DNA of 64,000 nucleotides, from NCBI GenBank assembly GCA_011009095.1, contig VTPC01000676.1:52049-116048 (forward strand), given 5' to 3'. The notes below the pieces were generated by a model, which saw nothing but the letters and a program-made list of their open reading frames with translations, was not told the origin of the DNA and did no database searches. The position numbers and the translations under genes are program-made. Below, piece by piece: positions 13,501 to 24,356 of the stretch. Numbering within the stretch: position 1 is the stretch's first letter; each line of letters starts with the position of its first letter. The DNA is from Ignelater luminosus. Taxonomy: Eukaryota; Arthropoda; Insecta; Coleoptera; Elateridae.

Positions 13501-13757
13501 TTATTGTACAGTTCCTGTTAACATCAAACTAATGGTGTCGAGCACTAACCAAGGCCATCACTAGCACTTAACGTATGTCATAGCAAACTAACTTCAATTC
13601 CAAAACTTAAGCAAAATATTTTAGTATGAGAATTGTTCCGAAACTGTTATCCGTAGCAACATTCTGCTACCATTAGTAACACTGTCTGCATCTACACGCG
13701 CTCATCAGGAATTTGTTTTGAAAATTACATAAGTAGGTATTTTAAAGTAAGAAAGTA

Positions 13758-15049
13758 CGAGGGTGGTCTGAAAAGTTTCCGACCTAACAAAGATACAAGA
13801 CATTTTTTCTGAAAATTTTTTTTATTTTTTAACACAGTCTGTTTGTAACTCTACACACTTCTCCCAGCGATGCTCCCATCTCTGTAACCCGTCCAAATAG
13901 TACTCGGCATTTTTCTCTGCAAAATAATTGTTCACGAAGGTGATTGCCTCTTCATTTGACAAAAATCTTTGTCCTCAGAGCGCAATTTTTAGATGAGGGA
14001 ACAAAAAGAAGTCGCTTGGGGCTAGATCTGGTGAGTAAGGCGGATGGTCAAGCAGTTCAAACCGTAATTCGTGGATTTTCGCCATGGCAACCGCTGAGGT
14101 GTGAGACGGTGCGTTGTCTTGGTGAAACAGGATTTTCTTTTTCTGCAAATGTGGCCGTTTTTTCGCAAGTTCTGCCTTCAGCTTGTCAAGTAATGATGCA
14201 TAGTATGCTCCTGTAATGGTTTTTCCTTTTTGAAGATAATCGATTAAAATAACTCCATGACTATCCCAAAGAACAATCGCCATCACTTTCCCAGCCGAAA
14301 AAACAGTTTTTACTTTTTTTGGAGCCGGTTCCCCCTTTGCAGTCCACTGTTTGGACTGTGTTTTTGTTTCGGGCGTATAATGGTGTATCCAAGTTTCATC
14401 TACAGTAATTAATCGGCGCCAAAACTCGGATTTATTTCGCCTAAACTGCGCCAAAAGAGCGTTGGAAATATTCATTCGAACACGTTTTTGGTCTAACGTG
14501 AGCAAACGCGGCACCCAACGCGCGGACAGCTTTCTCATGCCTAAATGTTGATTTAATATGTGACAAACACGTTCTTTTGACATGTTCATAACCTCTGCTA
14601 TCTCTCTCACTTTAATTCGGCGGTCGTCTAGCACCATTTGGTGAACTTTGGCGATGTTTTCGTCGGTAGTTGCAGTTTTTGGACGTCCCGAACGTTCATC
14701 GTCTCCCAAGCTCTTACGGCCACGTTTAAATTCAGCAACCCAAAATTTCACTGTGGTAAATGATGGTGCAGAGTCCCCATAGACAGAATCCAACTCATCT
14801 TTTATTTGCGAAGGCGTATTGCCTTTCAAAAACAAATATTTAATGACAGCTCGATACTCGATTTTGTCCATTTTCACAAAAAAAATCACATCAACTCACT
14901 TAAACGACTGTTACATAAAAGCTGCCCGTCCAAAATGGCTGAAACTTTGGTGAGTAACTGTCAACAGATGAACAACGAAATTCAGTAGCTTTTATTTACG
15001 AGTGCTGCCATCTACACGTTGAGGTCGGAAACTTTTCAGACCACCCTCG
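13758..15049 (-). mobile_element. Mariner transposon, nearly intact
   Basis: A 1292-bp element is flanked by TA on both sides (13756-13757 and 15050-15051), the hallmark target duplication of mariner. Its terminal inverted repeats, 13758-13785 and 15022-15049, match perfectly over 28 bp, starting CGAGGGTGGTCTGAAAAG. The interior holds one transposase gene on the minus strand that fills most of the element. Length, TIRs, TA duplication and the DD34D enzyme all agree with a full-length mariner. The identical ends suggest recent insertion. Confidence 0.95.
13822..14871 (-). pseudogene. Mariner transposase, one internal stop
   Basis: The frame starts at the ATG at 14871, where MDKIEYRAVI resembles the usual mariner N-terminus, and would give 349 residues, the normal mariner length. 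An N-terminal paired helix-turn-helix region (about 1-115) is followed by the ARWVPRLLT linker and the catalytic domain. Catalytic Asp158 (TVDETW), Asp252 (HQDNAPSH) and Asp287 (PYSPDLAPSD) are all present. The last two are separated by 34 residues (DD34D). The only defect seen is a TGA at 13975-13977, codon 299. The frame then continues open for 50 codons, ending in a normal mariner tail and TAA at 13822-13824. CGA to TGA is the simplest origin. As it stands the product lacks the C-terminal 50 residues. It is closest in feel to irritans-type mariners; the subfamily is not proven. Confidence 0.93.
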
Positions 15050-15051
15050 TA

Positions 15052-17520
15052 TTTCATCTCAAATGCCTTTGAATAGTTAAAGGTATTTCGTTGAATAAAT
15101 CGTAACGGATTATATTTTTTGTGCAATCTGAATGATTCTTCAAAGAGAAAGGAGCAGAGAATTTTCTACAATTAATAACATTTGCTTATTCTACTAAATG
15201 GCAAAGAAAAGACAGACAATCTGATAACAAAATTTGTAAAGATGACACAACGAAGTTATACAATTCTAGATTATGTTTATTTCATTTTTCAAAAATGTTG
15301 CTTGGAGGATGTTCGTGCAGAATCGACGCAAGAACGTACAAATGTGCAAGCAAGACAACTAAATAAAACTGACATTAAATGCACCACGCATCACCCTTTT
15401 TACCACACGAAGGCGCTTTAAAGAATTCTACCGTTTGCGTCAAACACGCAAAGTATAAGACTAGGAAATTCTGATTCTCATATAAATGATCCGCTATCGT
15501 TCGGCATTTTTACTTTCTTTATCTCTCAAATGGTGCTTTTAAGATATTTTTCTGAAAAGTACAGCTTCTCAACAGAACTCCTTCTCTGTGAAACTCATTG
15601 TATATATTTTATACACTTCTTTCAAAAGATTGATGAGCTCACGGTATTTTAATTCTTGAATTGAATACTTCAAAATTTCAATTTTTCTGCTATGTGGCGA
15701 AATCAAACGTACCTGATATTTTACTAATAGACATTTCTTATTCTGCTAGGTGTATGTACTTTTATGTACACTCTGCTATCCCTATCAGGTGTGCTTGAAC
15801 TTTAGCACGTATCTCTCTCTTCATTAAGAGTTTTTTCTTTTAGCGTTTCTTTTCTCTCTTCATCTTCCTTTTTTGGTTTTTCTCTTATGACATAGGATTC
15901 TGGGTAACTAGGGCATTTGGCTACTTTTGGTTTGGTTCTGACTTCCAATCCCTTTTTTGGTTTTGAACTGGTTTGTTTGTTCTTCATCATCTTGCTTGGT
16001 TCCTGACCTGTAACAAGTGATCTTGTACAACCAACACTTCTGGCTGTTACTTGCCGAACTGCTTTTCTTTGGTTTGATTATGGGTTCTGACTGCCATCCG
16101 TTCCAAAAAGCTTTTTTCTTTCACCTCCACCGATGTAGTAATTAGCGAATTCTAGTGCTTTCCGCTGTGATGGGATAAACGACTGGTTTATTAGGATCAG
16201 AGCACATCTTTGTATTTGGTATTAGATCCGTTTGTTTTTGGCTTCCAGTTATTAAATAATGTATTATGACCGAAGCTGCGGGGTTTGTTGCGTGCTTAAC
16301 ATTACACTAAAATATATCAATGTTTTTCTGATAAAGTTCAACATTTGCTTAGATCTCCAACGTTGTCAACAAACTCATCTGACTTCTTGACAACATAGAC
16401 ATCAAGATTACCGTATACAAATGGCATGAATTCTTTACGATCAGGACCGGTCCAAAAACGTGCAAACTAGATATCGTGGTGATTAGAAGCTGTACAGTGG
16501 CAAATAAGACAAGTGAAACTGACATTAAATGAACCACGCACGAAGGTGCCTTAGAAGATTGTGCATTGCTGCCAAATATCCTAGCGTCAACCCTGTGTTC
16601 CTGCTAGTAATCATACTGTTACCACCTGATCATACCTTGTGTATCAATAAGATTTTATTGTTTGCTTTTAGAGTGTAGAAGATTAATTCAGATGCAAGTA
16701 CATATACTCGTATGAAAATTATAACTCAACTAGGAGACTTTAGAATGTTAATTCAACACTACTTAACATTTGACTCAAGACCTTACAATAAGAATCAAGT
16801 CAATCAACATATTGATGTACGTACTGCAATTAGTTCAGGACTGGAGAGAGAGGGGGGCGGCGAGAGATCGAAATCAAAAAATCTCTCAGACAGGCATGTT
16901 TAGAATATCTGGAGTTCTGCTTGGAGACGTATTAAACACATCACTCCACCTTAGTTCTTTGCTTTACCGAGCTTAAATCTTGATTCAGATTTAATCTCTA
17001 ATCCATTCAAGGACATTTATGGAAGGTAATTTGGTAATTTGTTTTTAACTTAAATTTTAGACAAAGATGAAGTAATATATTATATTCACAAATACTAATC
17101 AGGAGACGTACAGTGGAATTCTTATACCCAGCTAGGATCAGAGTTACCATCTTGACATGTTTAATCCAAATTCCAAACTATCCAGATTCTGCTGCTAGTG
17201 TCTTCTATCTTATTCTATTTTGTGCAGATTTTGTTCAGACCTCTGTTTTTTGGAAGCTGTACAGATTTCATCCAGTATGTATCTACTCGAATTTTGTTTG
17301 GGTTTTGCAATCTTTTCTGTTTTTCGTGCCCAAGATGTACAAGCAGTTTGGGCATGTTTTTGCTCCGTTTGATCAAGATTTTGCTCATTGCTTTTGTAAG
17401 AGTATTCAATGGCTCTGAGTCAACTATCTTAATTTAGCTCGTTCAATACTTCAAACCAATTATTTACAAAAACCATATGCATTTCGTTTTAAATTCTCAT
17501 GGTCTACTTAGCATAACAAA
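15052..17520. other. Non-coding DNA, no supported gene
   Basis: Several 60-100 codon open frames occur, but they overlap on both strands and lack recognisable domains. One minus-strand frame at 15802-15990 is unusually rich in Lys and Glu and sits in a stretch where GGTTCTGACTxCCA recurs (near 15937 and 16085), hinting at an old repeat. No gene call is justified. Confidence 0.5.
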
Positions 17521-17527
17521 AAAAAAA

Positions 17528-17541
17528 GCCATTGCAATGGC
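17528..17541. repeat. 14-bp palindrome GCCATTGCAATGGC
   Basis: A perfect palindrome whose 12-bp core also occurs at 20844-20855. It contains ATTGCAAT, which resembles a palindromic bZIP (C/EBP-like) site. No adjacent gene gives it meaning. Confidence 0.4.
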
Positions 17542-17736
17542 AGCTGTCAAATGTGGGCAATAAAAGGTTAAGAGAAAACGGATGGTATATACCCAATTAT
17601 TGGACACAGTTATCAAGGTTAAATCATAATTGTTCTTGCAGAGGCCACTGTAGGCATCAACATTTTCGGCCAAGATGGAATTTGGTAGTTCAGTTGGTGA
17701 ACGCTACTGTGCGCGATCAAGGATAGCATAGGGTGG

Positions 17737-18023
17737 TTGATAGCAAACGTTTGTTTAAAACCTCCAAGCAATATGTCTGACCTGGTCGGTCAGGAAAGGG
17801 AGTGTGGAGGTCCGGCGGGTCGGCTCTGTTGTCGGTTTGGTCTTCAGTTCTCCGTCGGCTTCACCGTGACCGCTGATGTAAGGGCAACCACGCCGAGCGC
17901 GCCCACTCATACTACGAGTGCACCGCAACACATCGTCGCTGGCGCCTCGGTCTACCCAGCCTCCGGAGTCTTGATGGTACCTGGGCAGAAAATAGAGTTT
18001 TAGCAGGACAGAGGTGTGGAGAG
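17737..18023 (-). other. GC-rich tail next to reverse-transcriptase fossil
   Basis: A block of much higher GC than its surroundings directly abuts the reverse-transcriptase remnant at 18024-18416 on its 3' side. It may be the rest of that retroelement, such as its 3' untranslated part, or another fragment inserted with it. No motif decides this. Confidence 0.35.
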
Positions 18024-18416
18024 TTACGGATTTTTAAAGGTTTTGTGAATGGGTGGCGGGTGTGGAATTGGTTTATCTGGTGGTCGAGGGTGTGTGTTTT
18101 TGATCTTTCTCTTGGGTTTCTTGGGTGGAGTTCTCAGGGTGTCGAGAGCGGCGGTTCGGTTCTTTTCGATGGCCCTCTTCACGAAGCCGTGCCGCAGAAA
18201 GTCAAGTCTGGCTTCTATCGCAAATATCTCGGCTAGCTTGCAAACCTCCCCGGAGGGGTGGAAGTGATCCAATCAAAGCAACCCCCGACACATGGCTCTC
18301 TCCTTCCTGCAAAGCGATTACACTAGTCTGACAGCGGCAGCCACGTAGCAAACGAAGCGATAATCTAAGACAGGACGGACGAATGTTTTGTAGGTGTGAA
18401 TGAGGGACAGGAAGGA
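18024..18416 (-). pseudogene. Non-LTR retrotransposon RT remnant
   Basis: Read on the minus strand in a single frame, this gives the region just after the reverse-transcriptase palm domain of non-LTR retrotransposons. LIHTYKTFVRPVLDY corresponds to the common 'LYKxxVRPVLEYG' block. It is followed about 50 residues later by LDHFHPSGEVCKLAEI, the block usually seen as a 'PxFxPxxEVxxLA' helix, then a basic Pro/Lys-rich tail. Two in-frame stops interrupt it, one between each of these blocks, so it is dead. The high GC contrasts with the host DNA. The clade (I/Jockey/R1-like) cannot be settled here. Confidence 0.6.
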
Positions 18417-18882
18417 ACTACGTTGCTCGACTACATCGCAGCATCGCTTAGTTTCTACGATTTAAAAAAGCGTAAAACGTAATGCCCAATGGGCAATGGA
18501 AAACAACCAGAGACAGCTGCTCCATCGTTCGAGAACGTAGTTATCTTAGTATCAAGCTGATGTTCTACATTTTATAGTTTCTGGGACATAGGATATCAAA
18601 GTCCCATTTAAAATCTCTCGTATCCTTGATATCACTGAAACAACGTGCAATATAAGTAATAAGAATTTTTGGACTGATTATTGCCTTTAGATAGAGGTTA
18701 TAGCTTTGTAAAGATTAAGTAATTTTTAAAGTTTCTCCAATTTTAAGGTTTAAGGTCTTCATTATACCTTTTTTTTGTAGAATGCACCATTGTTGAGCAA
18801 AACGAATTTTTTCTAAATCTTGTAATGTAAGAACTGAATGTTTAATAATTGGTCGTTTCAGCATCTGAAAACTACGTACTTA

Positions 18883-19806
18883 CGAGGTCTGTTCAAAAAG
18901 TATCGCGAATTTTGTGTCTTTTCAAAAATTATTTATTTATTCATGAATATCTATTTTGTCCCCTTCAAAGTAATCCCCATCAGATATTATACACTTGTGC
19001 CAACGTTTTTTCCAATCCTCGAAGCACTTCAAAATATCATTTTTTGTGATCTTGTTCAGCTCCTCCTTCGATGCCGTCTTTATCTCCTCAATCGTAGCGT
19101 AGCGTCGTCTTTTCATGGGCCTCTTCAGTTTTGGGAACAAGAAAAAGTCACAGGGGGGCAGGTCTGGGGAATACGCTGGCTGCGGCATCATTAGTGTGTT
19201 GTTTTTGGCCAAAAATTCGCGCACAAGCAACGATGTGTGAGCAGGGGCGTTATCATGGTGCAAAAGCCAATTTTTGTTCTTCCACAAATCCCGGCGTTTC
19301 TGGCGGATTGCTTCGCGCAAATTGCGCATAACTTGCAGGTAATATTCCTTATTGACCGTTCTACCCTGTGGCAAGAACTCATTATGCACCACGCCCCTGC
19401 AATCGAAGAAAACTGTAAGCAAAACCAAAAGCACGCTCTTCGTCGTTCACATCTTCTCGACCCTCTGAGAACATTTTGTACCACCGATAAACGTTGCTTC
19501 AGTCCAAGGTAGCTTCACCATATGCCACAGTCAACATTCGGAATGCGTCCGCGCACTTCATTTTGTTTTTCACACAAAATTTGATACAGATTTTTTGATT
19601 CATTTTTTGGAATAGGCAAAAATCGAAGACGAGCCAAAACACGTCCAAGCAAAACAGCTGTCAGAAATTAACTGAACATTCAAAATGGCCGAACTTGTCG
19701 GCATAAGTGAGGCACATGAGTACCAACATAACGCCACAAAATCGAAAATCGAATATACGTAACCCGCGGAAATTCAAAATTCGCGATACTTTTTGAACAG
19801 ACCTCG
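18883..19806 (-). mobile_element. Internally deleted mariner element
   Basis: The element is 924 bp, flanked by TA at 18881-18882 and 19807-19808. Terminal inverted repeats 18883-18914 and 19775-19806 are identical over 32 bp and start CGAGGTCTGTTCAAAAAG. Full-length mariners are about 1.3 kb, so roughly 400 bp is missing from the middle. Perfect ends with a gutted gene fit a non-autonomous copy moved by a transposase made elsewhere. The ends and the transposase differ from the other mariners in the window, so this is a separate family. Confidence 0.92.
18937..19603 (-). pseudogene. Mariner transposase with large deletion
   Basis: The start at 19603 gives an N-terminus reading MNQKICIKFCVKNKMKCADA, then YGEATLD, an in-frame TGA (19499-19501, codon 35), and SNVYRWYKMFSEGREDVNDEE. 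At about 19,435 the frame jumps to a second open segment that carries the later catalytic part. This includes TVFFDCRGVVH, the second Asp in HHDNAPAH, the third in YSPDLPPCD (34 residues between them, DD34D), and the C-terminus ending DGDYFEGDKIDIHE. The missing middle, about 130 residues, includes the first catalytic Asp and the WVP(R/H)EL-type linker. It looks like the mellifera/capitata kind of mariner, a tentative placement. It cannot encode an active enzyme. Confidence 0.88.
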
Positions 19807-20689
19807 TATTCTGTTGAAGTTATAATAATAATTTTCTTTGGAACTTTATTTAAAAAGATGAGATTTGGAGGAATGTTCAACTTGACATCCTGTGTCTATG
19901 ACTGACTCAGGAATGTCTTGCATAAATATCTTCGTATATTTCAGAGATAGCTTGTAGTAGTAGCAAGAGTACAATTTATTGACAGCGAAATCTCATGTAG
20001 TAGAATATTGCTGGTAGCTGAAAGTGTTCTAACCCCTAGCAGGAGTTTTTAAATGACATGCATCGCATTGACACTGTTTCTACAATTTTACTTCTTTATC
20101 TTAGGAGGAGGCTTGTTAGCGAATTTCTTCTTTTTGGAACATTATCATTCATTACACTGAATAACTGAACTTCCGATCGTTCAATCGTTGGGTTAGGGAG
20201 CAGATAAATAGTTAGATATGTTTAAGGGTGTTAATATAATAATTACACAAATAATGCAAAAATCTGAAGAAGTGTTTTCAATGAGATACTGTTAATTGAA
20301 CTTAATGAATGCTTTATTTATGTTATCTATTAGAAGGATTATACAAACTGACATTTCAGACAAGGTAGAAGTTGTTCTAAAAATACTACTTCGAAAGAAA
20401 ACCTGGAAGAAGCTCCTATAATAAATCTACATTCATAGTTTTTTTCTTAAACAAAATACATTAATTTTGAAGGTGAAAAGTCCTAAGATTACTACCTCAT
20501 TTTCATATCCATAGTAGAAACATCATTCGTTCAAATTCTTCAAACATAACGATACTAAAGAATTCTTTTCATCTGTGGAATTTTAACCCGGTCTCGAAAA
20601 AAATTCCCGCTGGTTGTTTTAGTTCAAGCAGGTAATTTGACGGAACCACATGAGATTTACGACTGATATGAACTTAACATGACTTGTGT

Positions 20690-20900
20690 TAAAGTTTGAT
20701 GAGTCTACGATGCGGAGGGTATTATAAAAGGGCGTCGCATGCAACCGTACCCTTAATAAAAATAGCAATTCCACTCGTTGCGAGCGAGTTAATGAGAGCC
20801 ACGCCAGTTCGTGTTTACCTTATATAGACGCCTAATGTATTCACCATTGCAATGGCTGCACTGCCGTCCGTGTCCCGTACCAGGTACCGTCGTAATTGAA
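20690..20900. promoter_or_regulatory. Candidate regulatory island with TATA box
   Basis: A 200-bp stretch is clearly richer in GC and complexity than its flanks. It has TATAAAAG at 20723-20730 followed by GC-rich sequence, and a CCATTGCAATGG palindrome at 20844-20855. It resembles a conserved enhancer or promoter, but there is no adjacent coding exon to anchor it. Confidence 0.25.
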
Positions 20901-21238
20901 AATCTATTTTTAGGTTAGAAACTTACTGAAAACACATGAACAATGAACTGGCAAAAAGCTGCAAAAGCTTGTTAAGAAGCTTTTTTATGATATTATAAAT
21001 AAGTAGTATATACAAGTTGTTAGTTTTATAAGGAGAGAAAAGATGCATGTTGTGAATGATTTTACATATTGAATCATAAACAGAATTAACGAACTGTAGC
21101 GAAATATATAGTTTAGTTCAAAGCATTTCTCGGGAGACTTTTACTTAACTGTTTAAATCATAGAGGAAGATTTTTTTATATAAAATGTTGTTTATAATTC
21201 TTCATTAAAATAAATGTTTTATTTTTTTTAAGTAACTG

Positions 21239-21254
21239 ATCACTGATCAGTGAT
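21239..21254. repeat. Perfect 16-bp palindrome
   Basis: ATCACTGATCAGTGAT reads the same on both strands. It is a possible dimer-binding site or chance in AT-rich DNA. Confidence 0.5.
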
Positions 21255-22900
21255 TATAGTGTGATACCGTAACATAAATCTTTTTAATGTTATATTCGAC
21301 GGATGAGCTCTTTTACATTGGTAGTAAAAATTATTTCTCTGTGGATAGTTAATCTTAATTAGTAGTTATAAATAATTCTGACATAAATTAATTAAAAATT
21401 AATTGCTATTTGTTCGGTTTGAAGTCGGCTAATGAGTGATGTTTATTTAATAGCGTTTTATTCTTAATAATAATTTAGTTATTGCAACGATAAACGTTTA
21501 AATAAAATAAACATATTAAATCATAGGCTAAAGTGATTGTTATTTCGTTTATATAAAATAAAGCAAACACATTTTATTTCCTATTTTAATTAGGTTTTGA
21601 TTGTGAGATTTTATTTAATAATTAATTACTGAGATTTCTCGCAGTGTCCCACTTGAGTTGATATTTATGGACTTCATGAATATCATATTTTAAACGGGGA
21701 AACGAAATGTATTTAATTTTCCTACAATTATAAAAGCTGCATTTTAAAATGTTTCGAGATTAAAGAGAAAAAAAATTAAAATGGGTTTTCTGACCTGTGC
21801 TTGTTTAAAAGGCACATCTATCCCGCATCTCAACTAAAATTCTTAGTTAACATACCGGACCAAATCTTTAGTAATCTGATCGTTACTATCTTATAAATAT
21901 TTCAAATAGGAGGATATCTTCTAAAGTTACTGTTTAATGTTTAAACATGGATGGAGTATTGATTTTTAGTAGTCAAAACTACCATAATTGAAGTAGCTTC
22001 TGAAGACAGAACTACAATGTAATTAATAGCAGTGATCATTAAGAATTTTGATAAGCTGAAGTTATTAATTATAGTGAAAGATTAAATTACTACGATGATA
22101 TTTGAAACAACGACAGCTAACAAAATTTACATTTCTCGTTTTACAGCTTGAAAAAATTTAAAACTCGATAGATATGTGAAATGATTCTTAAAATATTTAA
22201 TTTATTATTATTCGAGATGTTTTTATTGGAATTTCTATCGTTTTTAAATTATGAAACTTCTTTCACATAAAATTCGATTCTCGAAATTTTAAAATATCAC
22301 TTTAAAATTCCATATTTTTTTGAAAACAACTTTGTAATACTTGTTTCTCCGCTTTTTACTGCTATTGATATGAACATGATGTAACCTTTGTTAAAACTTT
22401 AAAGTAGTGCAAAGACACTAATTTTAAATTACATAAAGTGAACCAAACCAGACTGCAGAAGATTTATGAATTTAATAACAAGTTAAAAATATTATAAATA
22501 AAGTAAAACTCTTATATATTTGGATCAAAAAACCAATAAATATAAAATAACATTTAGAAATGACTTCAGTTACCTTTTATTTGATACCTCACAATCTATT
22601 GCTTGAATTTTAATCCACTGTAAGTACGTATATATTGAACAAAAAGTACAAAATACTATGGGATCCACGTCTATATCAATATCAAGATCTATTTTAGCAA
22701 AGTTTTATTATTGCTGTGAAGCAAAAACAGTCCAAGTAAAAAAAGATTGTTTCTGAAACTCAAATTATTAAAAGATTGGTCCAAGTACGCAGCTTCTCAC
22801 TCCCGCAACTCACAAGACAAATAAAGTAATGACATATGCAGTAGGCGAGCTTTTGTCAGTTTTTATCTTGTAAAAGGAATAAACCGCCAAAACGAATAAA

Positions 22901-23101
22901 ATGATTCTATTTCTCTATATAATCACTGAAAACCTCGACCACGCAATACAGTATATTAATCCTGGAGTAATATTAATTTTAATTTCAATTTTACCAAGTT
23001 TCTCATACTCATCAGTCATCACTATTGTTGCTCATTACAAAGAATTAGGAATTTACGGAATATTTCGAGATTGCAAACAAACCTTAATGTCTGTTTTGTA
23101 A
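22901..23101 (+). other. Hydrophobic ORF, possible exon
   Basis: A 66-codon frame starts with an ATG and runs through long stretches of Ile, Leu, Val and Phe that would form one or two membrane segments. It then ends exactly where a good splice-donor-like TTGTAAGTT occurs (23098-23106). It could be a first exon of a membrane protein gene. No family is recognised, and short hydrophobic frames arise readily in AT-rich DNA. Confidence 0.15.
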
Positions 23102-23271
23102 GTTCCAAAATCAATTAGTAGTCTTATGTAATTGGCAGCCTGTTGTTTGCCAGCTTTTTAATTGCATAAAAGTTTGCACAAGATATTAGTTTTATTTATT
23201 AAAGTACGAGGGCGGTTCAATAAGTACCCGTGTTAGAAATGAAGACACAATTTTTTTCAAAAATTTTTTTT

Positions 23272-24175
23272 TTATTTTTCAACATAGTCTCCTTTTAGAA
23301 ATATACACTTCTCCCAACGTTCCTGCCATTCTTTTAACCCCTCCATAAAATAGGATTTGTCGAACTCTCCAAAATACGCCTCTATCTCGGCGATGACTTC
23401 CTCGTTTGAGCTAAATTTTTTNNNNNNNNNNNNNNNNNNNNNNNNNNNNNNNNNNNNNNNNNNNNNNNNNNNNNNNNNNNNNNNNNNNNNNNNNNNNNNN
23501 NNNNNNNNNNNNNNNNNNNNNCGTTCTTCCTTTTTCTAAAAAATCCATGAGGATGACGCCGTTCGCATCCCAAAAAATCGTCGCCATGATCTTTCCGGCC
23601 GATGGAACCATCTTCGCCTTCTTTGGAGCAGATTCACCGGGAGAAATCCATTGTTTTGATTGTTGCTTAGTTTCTGGTGTGTAATGATGAATCCAGGTTT
23701 CATCAACGGTGACAACTCGACGCAAAAACTCCTTCGGATTTTGCTTAAATTGCTCCAAACACTGCTTCGAAGTTAACAGCCGCATCCGCTTGTTGTCCAC
23801 CGTTAGCAATCGCGGCACCCATCGCGCCGACAATTTTTTCATCGCCAACTTATCATGTAAAATATTAATTGCCGTTCCGTTCGACACACCTACGGCCTCT
23901 GCTACTTCACGCACTTTCGTTCGTCGATCAGTGAGAATCATGTCGTGGACTTTTTGAATGATTTCCTCGATAACCACGTCTGCCGGGCGTCCTGGTCGCT
24001 CCTCATCAAAAACGGATGTTCGCCCACGTTTAAATTCGTTGAACCAATATCTAACTGTGGTCATAGATGGCGAAGTGTCCCCATAAACAGCATCCAACTT
24101 TGCTTTTATCTCCTCGCATTTTTTCCCATCCAAAAACAGAAAGCGAATTACCGAACGATACTGCTCTTTTTCCAT
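23272..24175 (-). CDS. Mariner transposase, middle hidden by gap
   Basis: The start at 24175 (MEKEQYRSVIRFLF) opens 218 uninterrupted codons before the gap. These include the DNA-binding region, the KLSARWVPRLLT linker and the first catalytic Asp158 in TVDETW. After the gap, KFSSNEEVIAEIEAYF through GDYVEK and a TAA at 23272-23274 give a clean mariner C-terminus of 48 codons. By alignment with the mariner at 13.8 kb, about 83 residues (about 250 bp) with the second and third Asp should lie in the gap. Every visible part is open, so this copy may be intact. It belongs to the same broad group as the 13.8-kb copy but is clearly a different family. Confidence 0.85.
23422..23521. other. Assembly gap, 100 N
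   Basis: Exactly 100 N, the conventional length for a gap of unknown size. It falls inside the mariner transposase gene, where the alignment predicts about 250 bp of missing sequence. Confidence 0.95.
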
Positions 24176-24356
24176 CTTAGCTAAAATCACGAAACACGTC
24201 TTACTCAAATGGCTGTCAAATCCAAACTAACCTATCAATCAGTCTGCAATTTGTTATACCGTCGTTTGATAGATGGAAGCACACGATGATAACACCAACT
24301 TCCCTCAGGAACGCCTTCTGTCGTCAACCACGGGTACTTACCGAACCGCCCTCGTA

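Larger units (their letters stand above)
19809..23206. other. AT-rich non-coding DNA with one GC island
   Basis: Between the second and third mariners no gene is recognised. A GC-richer island at about 20,690-20,900 includes a TATAAAAG box (20723-20730) and a 12-bp palindrome (20844-20855). A perfect 16-bp palindrome lies at 21239-21254. The hydrophobic open frame at 22901-23101 is listed separately. Confidence 0.5.
23207..24354 (-). mobile_element. Mariner transposon containing assembly gap
   Basis: TA flanks at 23205-23206 and 24355-24356 bound terminal inverted repeats 23207-23234 and 24327-24354. These match at 26 of 28 positions and start CGAGGGCGGTTC. The ends are related to, but different from, those of the mariner at 13758. 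The visible length is 1148 bp including exactly 100 N. A full-length element of about 1.3 kb would result if the true gap were near 250 bp. Confidence 0.92.

Noticed and set aside
13944..14216. Plus-strand open frame of 90 codons
   Set aside because: It is the antisense shadow of the mariner transposase on the minus strand.
17113..17437. Overlapping plus-strand frames of 101 and 79 codons
   Set aside because: Rich in Phe, Leu and Cys from T-rich sequence, open in several frames at once, and without any known motif or splice context.
19191..19484. Minus-strand frame of 97 codons
   Set aside because: It is an out-of-frame reading of the deleted mariner; the real frame shows HHDNAPAH and YSPDLPPCD.
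20844..20855. CCATTGCAATGG palindrome shared with 17528-17541 as a possible linked pair of regulatory sites
   Set aside because: Only the 12-bp core is shared and the flanks differ; chance cannot be excluded.
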